Source of the DNA: Pseudomonadota bacterium
Lineage (GTDB): Bacteria > Pseudomonadota > Alphaproteobacteria > Rhodospirillales > 2-02-FULL-58-16
Direction of reading: 5' to 3'
NCBI GenBank assembly: GCA_022567015.1
Contig: JADFHR010000010.1
Coordinates: forward strand, 1 to 24,118
Length of the DNA: 24,118 nucleotides
Shown here: piece after piece, positions 9,686-21,189 of the stretch
Numbering within the stretch: the first letter of the stretch is position 1
How the letters are laid out: every line of letters starts with the position of its first letter
Notes under the pieces: generated by a model
Told to the model about the DNA's origin: nothing
Databases searched by the model: none
Seen by the model: the letters and a program-made list of their open reading frames with translations, nothing else
Translations under genes and position numbers: made by a program

Positions 9686-11569
9686 CTAGAAGAGGTTGTC
9701 GAAGACCTGCTGGTTCACGCTCACGGGATAGCGCTTGCGCAGGGCGCCGGCCAGTTGAACCAGCAAATCGGAACGCATCGATTCCGTGATCTGCGCGCGC
9801 AGCGCTTCCAGGCCGTCCTTGTCGGCGAAGGGATCGGCGGCCCGCACTTCCTTGAGGCGCGCCACGTCGTAGCCGTCGGCGGCCCGCGCCATGGTGGCCT
9901 CGCCGGGCCTGACCTCGAACAGCCCGCGCACCAGGGCGCCGGGCAGACCACTGGCGGCGCCGCCGGAGGACCGGGTGAAAGGCTCGGTGGTCTTGATCTT
10001 GATCCCCATTTCGGCGGCGATGGCGGCCAGCTCCACGCCGTCGCGAAGCCGCGCCAGGATGCCTGCGGCGGTCTCCTTGGCCTTTTCGGCGCGGCGCTCC
10101 GCCTTCCACGCCCCGGTGACCTCGGCGCGTATGGAGTCCAGAGGCCTGAGGGCGGGCGGCATGATGCTGTCGACCCTGACGATGAAGTACGCGTCCGTGC
10201 CCGCTTCGGAGAGTGCGCTTTCCGTATCCTCCGCGGTCTGGAACGCGGTGGCCAGGAACTGGGTTCCCGGCGGCAGGCCCCGCACCGGATCGCCGCCGGC
10301 GCTGCGGCCGCTGCGGTCGATGGCGGGGACCTTGGTCAGCTTCAGGTTAAGGCTCGACGCGGCCTCCTCCAGGGTCGCGCCGCCCCCCAGTTCGTCCTCC
10401 AGCCGGTTGGCCAGGCTGACCAGGCCGTCGATGGCCCGGTCCCTGGCGAGTTCGTCGGCGAGCGCCTGGCGAACCTCGTCAAGGGTCTGCCGGCGGGCCG
10501 GCTCCTTGGCAACAAGGCGCAGCAGGTGCCACCCCAGCGGGCTTTTCACCGGCTCCCCGTACCCGCCTTCCTGGAGCGAGAACACGGCGTCGGCCAGCTC
10601 GGGCAGGAGCTGATCCCGGGTGACCCAACCCAGATCCAGGGTTTCGGCGTCCGTGTTCGCCACCTCCTTGGCCACGCCGGCGAAATCCCGGCCTTCGCCA
10701 AGCATGCCGTAGGCGCGCCTGGCGGCATCCTCGTCGTCGAGCACCATCATCTGCAGCCGGCGCCGCTCAGGCCGGTCGAATTCGTCCGCGCGGGCCTCGA
10801 AGGCCTCGCGGAGCGCCTCATCGGAGATGGCGATCTCCTTGGCCAGGTCTTCCGCCGTCAGGGCGACGACGGTGAGCGCCCGGTACTCGGGCGCGGTGAA
10901 GCGGCCCGCGTTGTCCTTGTGAAACGCGGCCAGGGTCTCCTTATCGGGTTCCGGGATGCCGGTCATGCCGCCGTCCGCCACCCTGAGCACGTCGGCGATG
11001 CGCTTCTCCTGGCGGTGATTGTACATGGCCGTCACCAGCGTGCGCGGCGCCGCGGCGCCGGCCTGGACGCTGTCCAGGAACTGGGCCCGCGTCAGGTATC
11101 CGCGCACCAGCGCGACGTATCCGTCCTCGCTCAACCGGTCGGATTGAAGGGCCTGTTCGAAGCGGACCCGGTCGAACCTGCCACGGCTGTCGCGGAAGGC
11201 CTGGGTGTTGCGGATCTCGCCGGACACCAGGTCGTCGCTGATGGCCACGCCGAGGGCGCTTGCGCCCTGGGCGAACAGGATATCGTTGATCATCCTGCCC
11301 AGCACCGAGTCGGCAAGGCCCAGGGCCCGCGCCCGTTCCAGGTTCAGTTCGCCGCCGAACACGGTGCGCAGGCGGTTCATCTCGCGCTGGAATTCCTTGT
11401 TGAACTGGGCCGGCCGGATTTCCACGTCCCCCACCTGGGCCACCGCCGTCGTGCGGGAGCCGCCGCGGAACACGTCGCCGATGCCCCAGATGGCGAAGCT
11501 GACGACGAGCAGGCCAAGGAGACCCTTGACGAAGATAGAGGCGGTACGCTTGCGGATGGCTTCCAGCAT
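9686..11569 (-). CDS. ppiD: Membrane-anchored peptidyl-prolyl isomerase/chaperone, PpiD-like (SurA N-domain plus parvulin)
   Basis: I choose ATG 11569 (627 residues), where the protein begins MLEAIRKRTASIFVK. A single membrane helix follows immediately (GLLGLLVVSFAIWGIGDVF), as in other alphaproteobacterial PpiD-like proteins; the upstream in-frame extension is low-complexity and not credible. After the anchor comes a SurA-like chaperone domain (VGDVEIRPAQFNKEFQREMNRL), then a parvulin domain at about 265-355 (RRLQMMVLDDEDAA... to SPLGWHLLRLV), and a long C-terminal part. PpiD helps outer-membrane and periplasmic proteins fold as they leave the Sec translocon. No strong ribosome site is visible. 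It is followed by trpE after 22 bases. The ppiD-trpE linkage is common in Rhodospirillales. Confidence 0.93.
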   Translation of the reverse strand: MLEAIRKRTASIFVKGLLGLLVVSFAIWGIGDVFRGGSRTTAVAQVGDVEIRPAQFNKEFQREMNRLRTVFGGELNLERARALGLADSVLGRMINDILFAQGASALGVAISDDLVSGEIRNTQAFRDSRGRFDRVRFEQALQSDRLSEDGYVALVRGYLTRAQFLDSVQAGAAAPRTLVTAMYNHRQEKRIADVLRVADGGMTGIPEPDKETLAAFHKDNAGRFTAPEYRALTVVALTAEDLAKEIAISDEALREAFEARADEFDRPERRRLQMMVLDDEDAARRAYGMLGEGRDFAGVAKEVANTDAETLDLGWVTRDQLLPELADAVFSLQEGGYGEPVKSPLGWHLLRLVAKEPARRQTLDEVRQALADELARDRAIDGLVSLANRLEDELGGGATLEEAASSLNLKLTKVPAIDRSGRSAGGDPVRGLPPGTQFLATAFQTAEDTESALSEAGTDAYFIVRVDSIMPPALRPLDSIRAEVTGAWKAERRAEKAKETAAGILARLRDGVELAAIAAEMGIKIKTTEPFTRSSGGAASGLPGALVRGLFEVRPGEATMARAADGYDVARLKEVRAADPFADKDGLEALRAQITESMRSDLLVQLAGALRKRYPVSVNQQVFDNLF

Positions 11570-11946
11570 GGGCGTGATCTGCGGTTGTTGGGTATGGAGG
11601 AGCGCTTTTCCGCGCTCCCCGGCGAGATTCGCCGCATCATAAAAGCGCCGATTGCGCCCCGCAACCTCGTAATCGGCGCGGCGCGCCCTTCGCGGTGTTG
11701 GAGGCGCCATCCCCCGTGTGCTAAACAAACCGACGCCGCCGGGCCCGGGGGCCGCGGGGGCGTCCCCCCCCCGTATCGTAGCCGGGGGACACACCCCCCT
11801 GGTCCCCCCGGGGGCCGCGGGGGCGTCCCCCGCGCATACCGTAGCCGGGGGGGGACACCCCCCTGGTCCCCCGCATACCGTAGCCGGGGGGACACCCCCC
11901 TGGTCCCCCCGGGGCCGGCGAATGGTGCACCGCAGTGGAGATGGAC
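11570..11946. other. Divergent ppiD/tpiA intergenic region, largely repeats
   Basis: This 377-base region separates minus-strand ppiD from plus-strand tpiA and must hold both promoters. Near ppiD there is a hairpin GGAGCGC...GCGCTCC (11599-11618) and a perfect 9-bp inverted repeat GCGCCGATT...AATCGGCGC (11645-11679). The half nearer tpiA is taken up by the double-hairpin repeat array at 11741-11915. I cannot point to a convincing sigma-70 promoter for either gene. Confidence 0.6.
11741..11915. repeat. Array of about 2.5 copies of a 60-bp G/C double-hairpin repeat
   Basis: Units begin with GGGGGCCGCGG at 11747 and 11810 (63-bp period), and a third, 5'-truncated unit begins near 11873. Each full unit reads: GGGGGCCGCGG, a small hairpin of the form GGGGGCGTCCCCC, a core related to GCATACCGTAGCC, a second hairpin of the form GGGGGGACACCCCCC, then TGGTCCCCCC. 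Copies differ mainly in lengths of G or C runs and by small changes in the core. A fourth copy lies at 17989-18059 inside a coding sequence. No known repeat name is recognised. Confidence 0.9.
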
Positions 11947-12711
11947 ATGGCCCGACGCCCCCTGATCGCCGGCAACTGGAAGATGAACGGTTTGCGGGGC
12001 GACGGCCTTGCCCTCGCCTCGGCGCTGGTGCAGCGCATGAAGGCGGAAACCGGTCCCGCCTTCGACATGGTCGTCTGCCCGCCGTTCACCCTCATCGCCG
12101 GCGTCGGGGCGGCCGTTGCCGGCTCGGCCATCGCCCTTGGCGGACAGGACTGCCACGGCGACGAAAAAGGGGCGCATACGGGGGACATCGGCGCCGCCAT
12201 GCTGGCCGATCTGGGCTGCGCCTTCGTCATCGTCGGCCATTCCGAGCGCCGCACCGACCACGCGGAGACCGACGCCCAGGTGAAGGTCAAGGCCGAAGCC
12301 GCCCTCGCCGCGGGCCTCACGCCCATCGTCTGTATCGGCGAGACCGCATCACAGCGGGACGCCGGCGACACCATGCAGGTGGTCAAGGGCCAGCTCGCGG
12401 GCTCCCTTCCCGAAGGCGCGTCCGCCGCCAACACCGTGATCGCCTATGAGCCCGTGTGGGCCATCGGCACGGGCCGCACGCCGACCACCGGCGAGGTCCA
12501 GGAGGTCCACGCCCTGATCCGCGGCGAACTGGCGGCCCGCCTCGGCGGCGGGGAAGGGGGGGCCGGCGGCCTGCGCATCCTCTACGGCGGCTCGGTAAAA
12601 CCGGCCAATGCCGGGGAACTCATGGCGCTGCCCGACGTCGACGGCGGCCTGATCGGCGGCGCCAGCCTGAACGCCGACGACTTCTGGGCCATCGCCGAAT
12701 GTTGCCACTAG
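11947..12711 (+). CDS. tpiA: Triosephosphate isomerase
   Basis: This 254-residue glycolytic enzyme interconverts dihydroxyacetone phosphate and glyceraldehyde 3-phosphate in the cytoplasm. The chosen start is ATG 11947 (MARRPLIAGNWKMNG), with GGAG at 11937-11940. GTG 11935 and ATG 11941 are in frame but add nothing typical of the family. Catalytic residues are visible: Asn10 and Lys12 in NWKMN, His98 in GHSERR and Glu168 in AYEPVWAIGTG. The phosphate-binding YGGSVKPAN is near the C-terminus. It is upstream of secG in the same direction, a common alphaproteobacterial order (tpiA-secG-pyrG). Confidence 0.97.
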   Translation: MARRPLIAGNWKMNGLRGDGLALASALVQRMKAETGPAFDMVVCPPFTLIAGVGAAVAGSAIALGGQDCHGDEKGAHTGDIGAAMLADLGCAFVIVGHSERRTDHAETDAQVKVKAEAALAAGLTPIVCIGETASQRDAGDTMQVVKGQLAGSLPEGASAANTVIAYEPVWAIGTGRTPTTGEVQEVHALIRGELAARLGGGEGGAGGLRILYGGSVKPANAGELMALPDVDGGLIGGASLNADDFWAIAECCH

Positions 12712-12800
12712 CCACGGCGCCCGTCACGGATTAAATACCACGGGCGAGCGACGTGGGGCACTGCCGCCGGGGACGGCGGCACAACCGGGTAAGAGAGGCC

Positions 12801-13127
12801 ATGACCGCGGTCATAATCGTCATCCACCTGATCCTGGCCATCGCCCTTGTCGGCGTTATCCTGCTCCAGCGCAGCGAAGGCGGCGGCCTGGGAATGGGCG
12901 GCGGCGGCGGGGGCGGCATGGGCGGATTCATGACCGGGCGCGCCACGGCCAACCTGCTGACCCGCGCCACGGGGGTCATCGCCGCCCTGTTCATGCTGAC
13001 CAGCCTGACCCTCGCCATCCTGGCCGGCGGCGACCGCGAATCGGGCTCGATCCTCGACCAGCCGCCGGCGGCGGTGGAGCAGGAACCGGCCGAACCGGAG
13101 GGGCCGAGCGCTCCCCTTGCCCGTTAG
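12801..13127 (+). CDS. secG: Preprotein translocase subunit SecG
   Basis: A 108-residue inner-membrane protein that assists SecYE in protein export. It has two membrane helices (TAVIIVIHLILAIALVGVILL and ATGVIAALFMLTSLTLAILA). They are joined by the typical cytoplasmic loop QRSEGGGLGMGGGGGGG..F, which is Gly-rich as in other SecG proteins. The C-terminal tail is acidic and Pro-rich. ATG 12801 is chosen because AAGAGAGG lies at 12791-12798; earlier in-frame codons are non-conserved. It lies 89 bases after tpiA and is followed by a likely terminator at 13155-13185. Confidence 0.95.
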   Translation: MTAVIIVIHLILAIALVGVILLQRSEGGGLGMGGGGGGGMGGFMTGRATANLLTRATGVIAALFMLTSLTLAILAGGDRESGSILDQPPAAVEQEPAEPEGPSAPLAR

Positions 13128-13154
13128 CATGGGCGGTTCGGCAAAGGGTTTGGC

Positions 13155-13185
13155 GAGGCGGCGGAAATGCCGCCTCTTCTTCTTT
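13155..13185 (+). terminator. Probable intrinsic terminator after secG
   Basis: An 8-bp perfect stem, GAGGCGGC (13155-13162) with GCCGCCTC (13169-13176), encloses a six-base loop GGAAAT and is followed by the T-rich run TTCTTCTTT (13177-13185). The T-tract is interrupted, so efficiency is uncertain. The position, 28 bases after the secG stop and before pyrG, is right. Confidence 0.75.
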
Positions 13186-13220
13186 GAGAGGACGCGCCGG
13201 ATGGTGTACAGTGTCCGTCC

Positions 13221-14846
13221 ATGACGCGGTTCATCTTTATCACCGGCGGCGTGGTCTCATCACTCGGCAAGGGATTGGCATCGGCGGCCCTCGGGGCTTT
13301 GCTCCAGGGGCGCGGGTTCAAGGTGCGCCTGCGCAAGCTGGACCCCTACATCAACGTCGATCCGGGCACCATGAGCCCCTATCAGCACGGCGAGGTCTAC
13401 GTCACCGACGACGGCGCCGAGACCGACCTCGATCTCGGACACTACGAGCGCTTCACCGGCGTCGCCTCGCGCCAGAGCGACAACATCACCACCGGACGCA
13501 TCTATTCCGACGTCATCGCCCGGGAACGGCGCGGCGATTACCTGGGCGCCACCATCCAGGTGATTCCCCACATCACCGACGCCATCAAGGCGTTCATTAC
13601 CAGTGACCTCGAGGACGAGGACTTCGTGCTGTGCGAGATCGGGGGCACCGTCGGCGACATCGAAGGCCTGCCGTTCCTCGAGGCCATCCGCCAGATGGGC
13701 AACGAGCTGGGCCGTGAGCGCGTCATGTACCTGCACCTGACCCTGGTGCCGTACATCCCCAGCGCCGGGGAGTTAAAGACCAAGCCCACCCAGCACTCGG
13801 TGAAGGAGCTGTTGAGCGTGGGCATCCAGGCGGACGTGCTGCTGTGCCGGGCCGACCGCGAGATCCCGGACGCCGACCGGCGCAAGATCGCGCTGTTCTG
13901 CAACGTCCGCCACGAGGCCGTGATCCCGGCGCTCGACGTCGACAGCATCTATCAGGTGCCCATCAGCTACCACGAGGAGGGGCTGGACGACCAGGTGTGC
14001 CGCCACTTCAACATCGACGCGCCGGCGCTGGATCTGTCCGGCTGGCGCGACATCGTCCACCGCGCCACCAAGCCCGAGGGCGAGGTCAGCATCGCCATCG
14101 TCGGCAAGTACACCGGCCTGCTCGACGCCTACAAGTCCCTGGCCGAGGCCCTGGCCCACGGCGGCATCGCCAACAACGTCCGCGTCAATACCAACTGGAT
14201 CGATGCGGAGATCTTCGAGCGCGAGGACACGGTCCAGCACCTGGACGGGGTGAACGGGATCTTAGTGCCGGGCGGCTTCGGCGAGCGCGGCGCGGCGGGC
14301 AAGCTTGCGGCGGCGCGCTTCGCCCGCGAACGCGACGTGCCCTACTTCGGCATCTGTTTCGGCATGCAGATGGCGGTGGTGGAGGCGGCGCGCAACATGG
14401 CCGGCATCGAGGGCGCCGGTTCCACCGAGTTCGGTCCCTGCGACGAACCGGTGATCGGCCTGATGACCGAATGGATTCGCGACGGCACCGTGGAAACCCG
14501 CGCCCGCGACGGGGACCTGGGCGGCACCATGCGGTTGGGGGCGTACGGGTGCGTGCTCAGCCCCAACAGCCGCGTCCGCCAGATATACGGCACCGACCGC
14601 ATCAGCGAGCGCCACCGCCACCGCTACGAGGTCAACAACACCTACGAAGCGCGGCTGGCCAAGGCGGGCATGATCTTTTCCGGCAAGTCCCCCGACGGCG
14701 TGCTGCCCGAGATCGTGGAACTCCCCGACCATCCCTGGTTCATCGGCGTCCAGTTCCACCCCGAACTCAAGTCCAGGCCCTTCGAGCCGCACCCGCTGTT
14801 CACGTCGTTCATCGGCGCCGCCATCGACCAGGCGCGCCTGGTCTAA
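13221..14846 (+). CDS. pyrG: CTP synthase
   Basis: This 541-residue enzyme aminates UTP to CTP using glutamine. The N-terminal synthetase domain starts MTRFIFITGGVVSSLGKGLASAALGALLQ (nucleotide-binding loop) and includes LDPYINVDPGTMSPYQHGEVYV, CEIGGTVGDIEGLPFLEAIRQ and KTKPTQHSVKELL. The C-terminal glutamine amidotransferase domain has YFGICFGMQ with nucleophile Cys379 and the QFHPELKSRP histidine-glutamate pair. Length is standard. The TAA stop (14844-14846) directly abuts the inverted-repeat element that follows, so the element may have inserted at the stop codon without damaging the gene. Confidence 0.98.
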   Translation: MTRFIFITGGVVSSLGKGLASAALGALLQGRGFKVRLRKLDPYINVDPGTMSPYQHGEVYVTDDGAETDLDLGHYERFTGVASRQSDNITTGRIYSDVIARERRGDYLGATIQVIPHITDAIKAFITSDLEDEDFVLCEIGGTVGDIEGLPFLEAIRQMGNELGRERVMYLHLTLVPYIPSAGELKTKPTQHSVKELLSVGIQADVLLCRADREIPDADRRKIALFCNVRHEAVIPALDVDSIYQVPISYHEEGLDDQVCRHFNIDAPALDLSGWRDIVHRATKPEGEVSIAIVGKYTGLLDAYKSLAEALAHGGIANNVRVNTNWIDAEIFEREDTVQHLDGVNGILVPGGFGERGAAGKLAAARFARERDVPYFGICFGMQMAVVEAARNMAGIEGAGSTEFGPCDEPVIGLMTEWIRDGTVETRARDGDLGGTMRLGAYGCVLSPNSRVRQIYGTDRISERHRHRYEVNNTYEARLAKAGMIFSGKSPDGVLPEIVELPDHPWFIGVQFHPELKSRPFEPHPLFTSFIGAAIDQARLV

Positions 14847-15107
14847 TACCAAGGGACGCCGATCATGACCCGACGAGCCGGCTTACCAAGGCTTTCGGCC
14901 CTAAGCGTGCGCTGTGGCGATGCGGGGCATCGCGAAGCGTGCGCGACGCCGTCCGAAAGCCTTGGTAAGCCGCCGTTGCGGTCGCGTATGCGGCCCGTCG
15001 GAGGGCGTCGAAAAGTTTTGACGATGCGCCGCATCGCCTGCAACTTTCCTCCTGCCCGACGAGCCGCCTACGCGATCTCTATGAGTCATGATCAGCGCCC
15101 CTTGGTA
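14847..15107. mobile_element. 261-bp MITE-like element with terminal inverted repeats
   Basis: The left end (to 14869) and right end (15085-15107) are inverted copies sharing TACCAAGGG, CGC and GATCATGAC, with two mismatches over 23 bases. The flanks are TAA on both sides (14844-14846, which is the pyrG stop, and 15108-15110), compatible with a 3-bp target duplication. Inside is a perfect 19-bp inverted repeat, GGCTTACCAAGGCTTTCGG (14880-14898) with its complement (14953-14971). There are two smaller hairpins (14917-14933 and 15022-15036) and a 12-bp direct repeat CCCGACGAGCCG (14869-14880, 15055-15066). No credible protein is encoded. It could be a non-autonomous transposable element or a structured repeat. 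Confidence 0.8.
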
Positions 15108-15128
15108 TAAGGCGGGGAAAAAGCCTCC

Positions 15129-15994
15129 ATGACCCAGCCCCGCCACGTGTCCATCGCCGGGCTCACCCTCGGCAACGACCGGCCGGTCGTCCTCATCGCC
15201 GGGCCGTGCGCCATGGAGAGCCGCGCCCACGCCCTGGAAACGTCGTGGGCGCTGTCGGACATGGCGGAAAAACTGGGCATCGGGCTGATCTACAAGACCT
15301 CGTTCGACAAGGCCAACCGCACCAGCGCCGACTCGCCGCGCGGCGTCGGCCTGGAGGCGGCGCTCCCCATATTCGCCGAAATCCGCGAAACCGTGGGCTG
15401 CCCGGTGCTCACCGACGTCCACGAACCGGGCCAGTGCGCCGCCGTCGCCGAGGCCGTGGACGTGCTGCAGATTCCGGCCTTCCTGTGCCGCCAGACGGAG
15501 CTCCTTCTGGCGGCGGGCCGGACGGGCCGTCCCATCAACGTGAAAAAGGGCCAGTTCCTGGCCCCCTGGGACATGGCCAACGTGGTCGCCAAGATCGAGA
15601 GCACCGGCAACAAGAATATCCTGGTGTGCGAACGGGGCGCCAGCTTCGGCTACAACACCCTGATCTCCGACATGCGGGCCCTGCCCATCCTCGCCGCCAC
15701 CGGGTGTCCCGTCGTCTTCGACGCCACCCATTCGGTGCAGCAGCCGGGCGGCGAGGGGACGCGATCGGGCGGCCAGCGGGAATTCGCCCCGGTGCTCGCC
15801 CGCGCCGCGGTCGCGGTGGGAGTCGCCGCCGTGTTCATGGAGACCCACCAGGACCCGGACAAGGCCCCCAGCGACGGCCCGAACATGATCCCGCTCAGCG
15901 AGTTGCCGGAAATTGTTGAGACCCTGCTTGAAATCGACCGGGTGGCCAAGGCGCGGCCGATCGTCCTCCAACCGGGGCCGGAACAGGACACCGC

Positions 15995-15998
<4 letters not shown>
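15129..15998 (+). CDS. kdsA: 3-deoxy-8-phosphooctulonate synthase (KDO-8-P synthase)
   Basis: This 289-residue cytoplasmic enzyme condenses phosphoenolpyruvate with arabinose 5-phosphate for the KDO of lipopolysaccharide. Motifs are IAGPCAMES, KTSFDKANRTS, LTDVHEPGQ, QIPAFLCRQTELL, NVKKGQFLAPWDM, ERGASFGYN and FDATHSVQQPGG. Cys27 in IAGPC aligns with the metal-binding Cys of the metal-dependent class, where E. coli has Asn, so this is probably the metal-dependent type. The stop overlaps the eno start as ATGA, suggesting coupled translation. The start ATG lies 21 bases after the inverted-repeat element, with no strong ribosome site visible. Confidence 0.97.
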
Positions 15999-17269
<1,271 letters not shown>

Positions 17270-17424
17270 AATTTACCTGCACGAATCCGCGAGTGATCGA
17301 TGGGCACCGGCGGGGCCGGAGGAGGGGGTTGCCCCCGCACGGGCGGCCGTAATCCCTTGTTAATCCTTTGCCTCCCACTATGGCCTCGGTCAAGAATTTC
17401 ACACATGGTTCCAGAAGGGAATCG

Positions 17425-17751
17425 ATGGGCCTGTTCATCGAAATTCGCGCACGGGCGCGCCATGTCGTGGGCCCGGTCCTTGGCATCTGCGCCGTCGCCT
17501 ATTTCGCCTACCATGCCATCCACGGGGACCGGGGCCTGATCGCGTGGTGGGATCTCAATCAAAAGGTGGAAAACGCCCGCGGCGTCCTGGCCGGGATCGA
17601 GGCGCGCCGCGGGGCGCTCGCCCACCGGGTCGAACTGCTCAGTCCGGGCAGCCTGGATCCCGACATGCTGGAGGAACGGGCCCGGCTCATGCTCAACTAC
17701 GGCTATCCCGACGACACGGTGATCCTCACCGATGAGCCGCCGGGGCCGTGA
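17425..17751 (+). CDS. ftsB: FtsB/DivIC-type septum formation initiator
   Basis: A 108-residue bitopic membrane protein of the divisome. ATG 17425 (MGLFIEIRARARHVVGPVLG) is chosen because GAAGGGA lies at 17414-17420; TTG 17368 and ATG 17380 are in frame but without ribosome sites. One membrane helix (VVGPVLGICAVAYFAYHAI) is followed by a short coiled coil (WDLNQKVENARGVLAGIEARRGALAHRVELL). The conserved C-terminal LDPDMLEERARLMLNYGYPDDTVIL is typical of alphaproteobacterial FtsB. FtsB forms a complex with FtsL and FtsQ to activate septal peptidoglycan synthesis. In many alphaproteobacteria it lies between eno and pdhA; here an unrelated gene on the other strand separates it from pdhA. Confidence 0.92.
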   Translation: MGLFIEIRARARHVVGPVLGICAVAYFAYHAIHGDRGLIAWWDLNQKVENARGVLAGIEARRGALAHRVELLSPGSLDPDMLEERARLMLNYGYPDDTVILTDEPPGP

Positions 17752-17868
17752 CGGCGGCCGAACGGCCACCCCCGGACCCCGTTCATGCGGTTCCAAGGGC
17801 CGCCGGCCCCTGGTGGGGATCAAAAGGGGCAACACCCCTTTGGCCTCGTTCGTTCACCATGAAACGAC
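17752..17868. terminator. Convergent intergenic region with two adjacent hairpins
   Basis: This region lies between the stops of ftsB (plus) and the acyl-AMP ligase fusion (minus). Hairpin one is CCAAGGGCC-GCC-GGCCCCTGG (17793-17813, one mismatch). Hairpin two is AAAGGGG-CAACA-CCCCTTT (17823-17841), perfect, and A/T-flanked on both sides as expected for a two-way terminator. The pair of G/C-stem hairpins is similar in layout to the 60-bp repeat at 17989 but different in sequence. Confidence 0.45.
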
Positions 17869-20961
<3,093 letters not shown>

Positions 20962-21189
20962 CAGGCGCTCACGGTAATTACCGCGAAGCCGTTAACTCTA
21001 TTTCAGTTAAAAAAGTTTTTTCTTTTCCATACAAGGGGTTCGACGCCACTGACGGCTTGAATTGATGGCCCAAGCCTATTACTTTCCCCCGCGTTCGCCG
21101 CCCTAGCGCGGCCGCCTTCCCGAGGCGCCCGAACCCCGGCCCTTCCGTGGCCGGCGCTCGAGACCCCACGCAACAGGGAGACGGGATCA
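20962..21189. other. Divergent intergenic region between the acyl-AMP ligase fusion and pdhA
   Basis: A 228-base region with the most AT-rich stretch in this half of the window (about 20992-21034, including AAAAAAGTTTTTT). It carries the palindromes at 20972-20983 and 20992-21010. A weak sigma-70-like pair, TTGAAT (about 21057) with a TA-rich box 17 bp later, faces pdhA. It must hold the pdh operon promoter. No gene is seen. Confidence 0.5.
20972..20983. promoter_or_regulatory. Perfect 12-bp palindrome CGGTAATTACCG, candidate operator
   Basis: CGGTAATTACCG reads identically on both strands and is unusually AT-rich for its surroundings. It lies 10 bases upstream of the TTG start assigned to the acyl-AMP ligase fusion, in the divergent region shared with pdhA. 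A second inverted repeat, TTAACT...AGTTAA (20992-21010), follows at once. These could be repressor sites for the fusion gene, pdhA or both. The function is inference. Confidence 0.4.

Noticed and set aside
12733..12750. Sequence AATACCACGGGCG resembling one end of the 261-bp element at 14847
   Set aside because: Only about ten bases match and there is no partner end nearby, so a solo remnant cannot be separated from chance.
12762..12781. Hairpin TGCCGCC...GGCGGCA between tpiA and secG as a terminator
   Set aside because: No T-tract follows, and secG is in the same direction with normal operon spacing.
15106..15111. TATAAG at the right end of the inverted-repeat element as a -10 box for kdsA
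   Set aside because: The -35 position (GAGTCA) is poor and the resulting leader would be only about 10 bases, too short for a ribosome site.
17324..17336. GGGGGTTGCCCCC hairpin between eno and ftsB as a copy of the 60-bp repeat or a terminator
   Set aside because: The GTAGCC core and second hairpin are missing and no T-tract follows, so neither assignment is supported.
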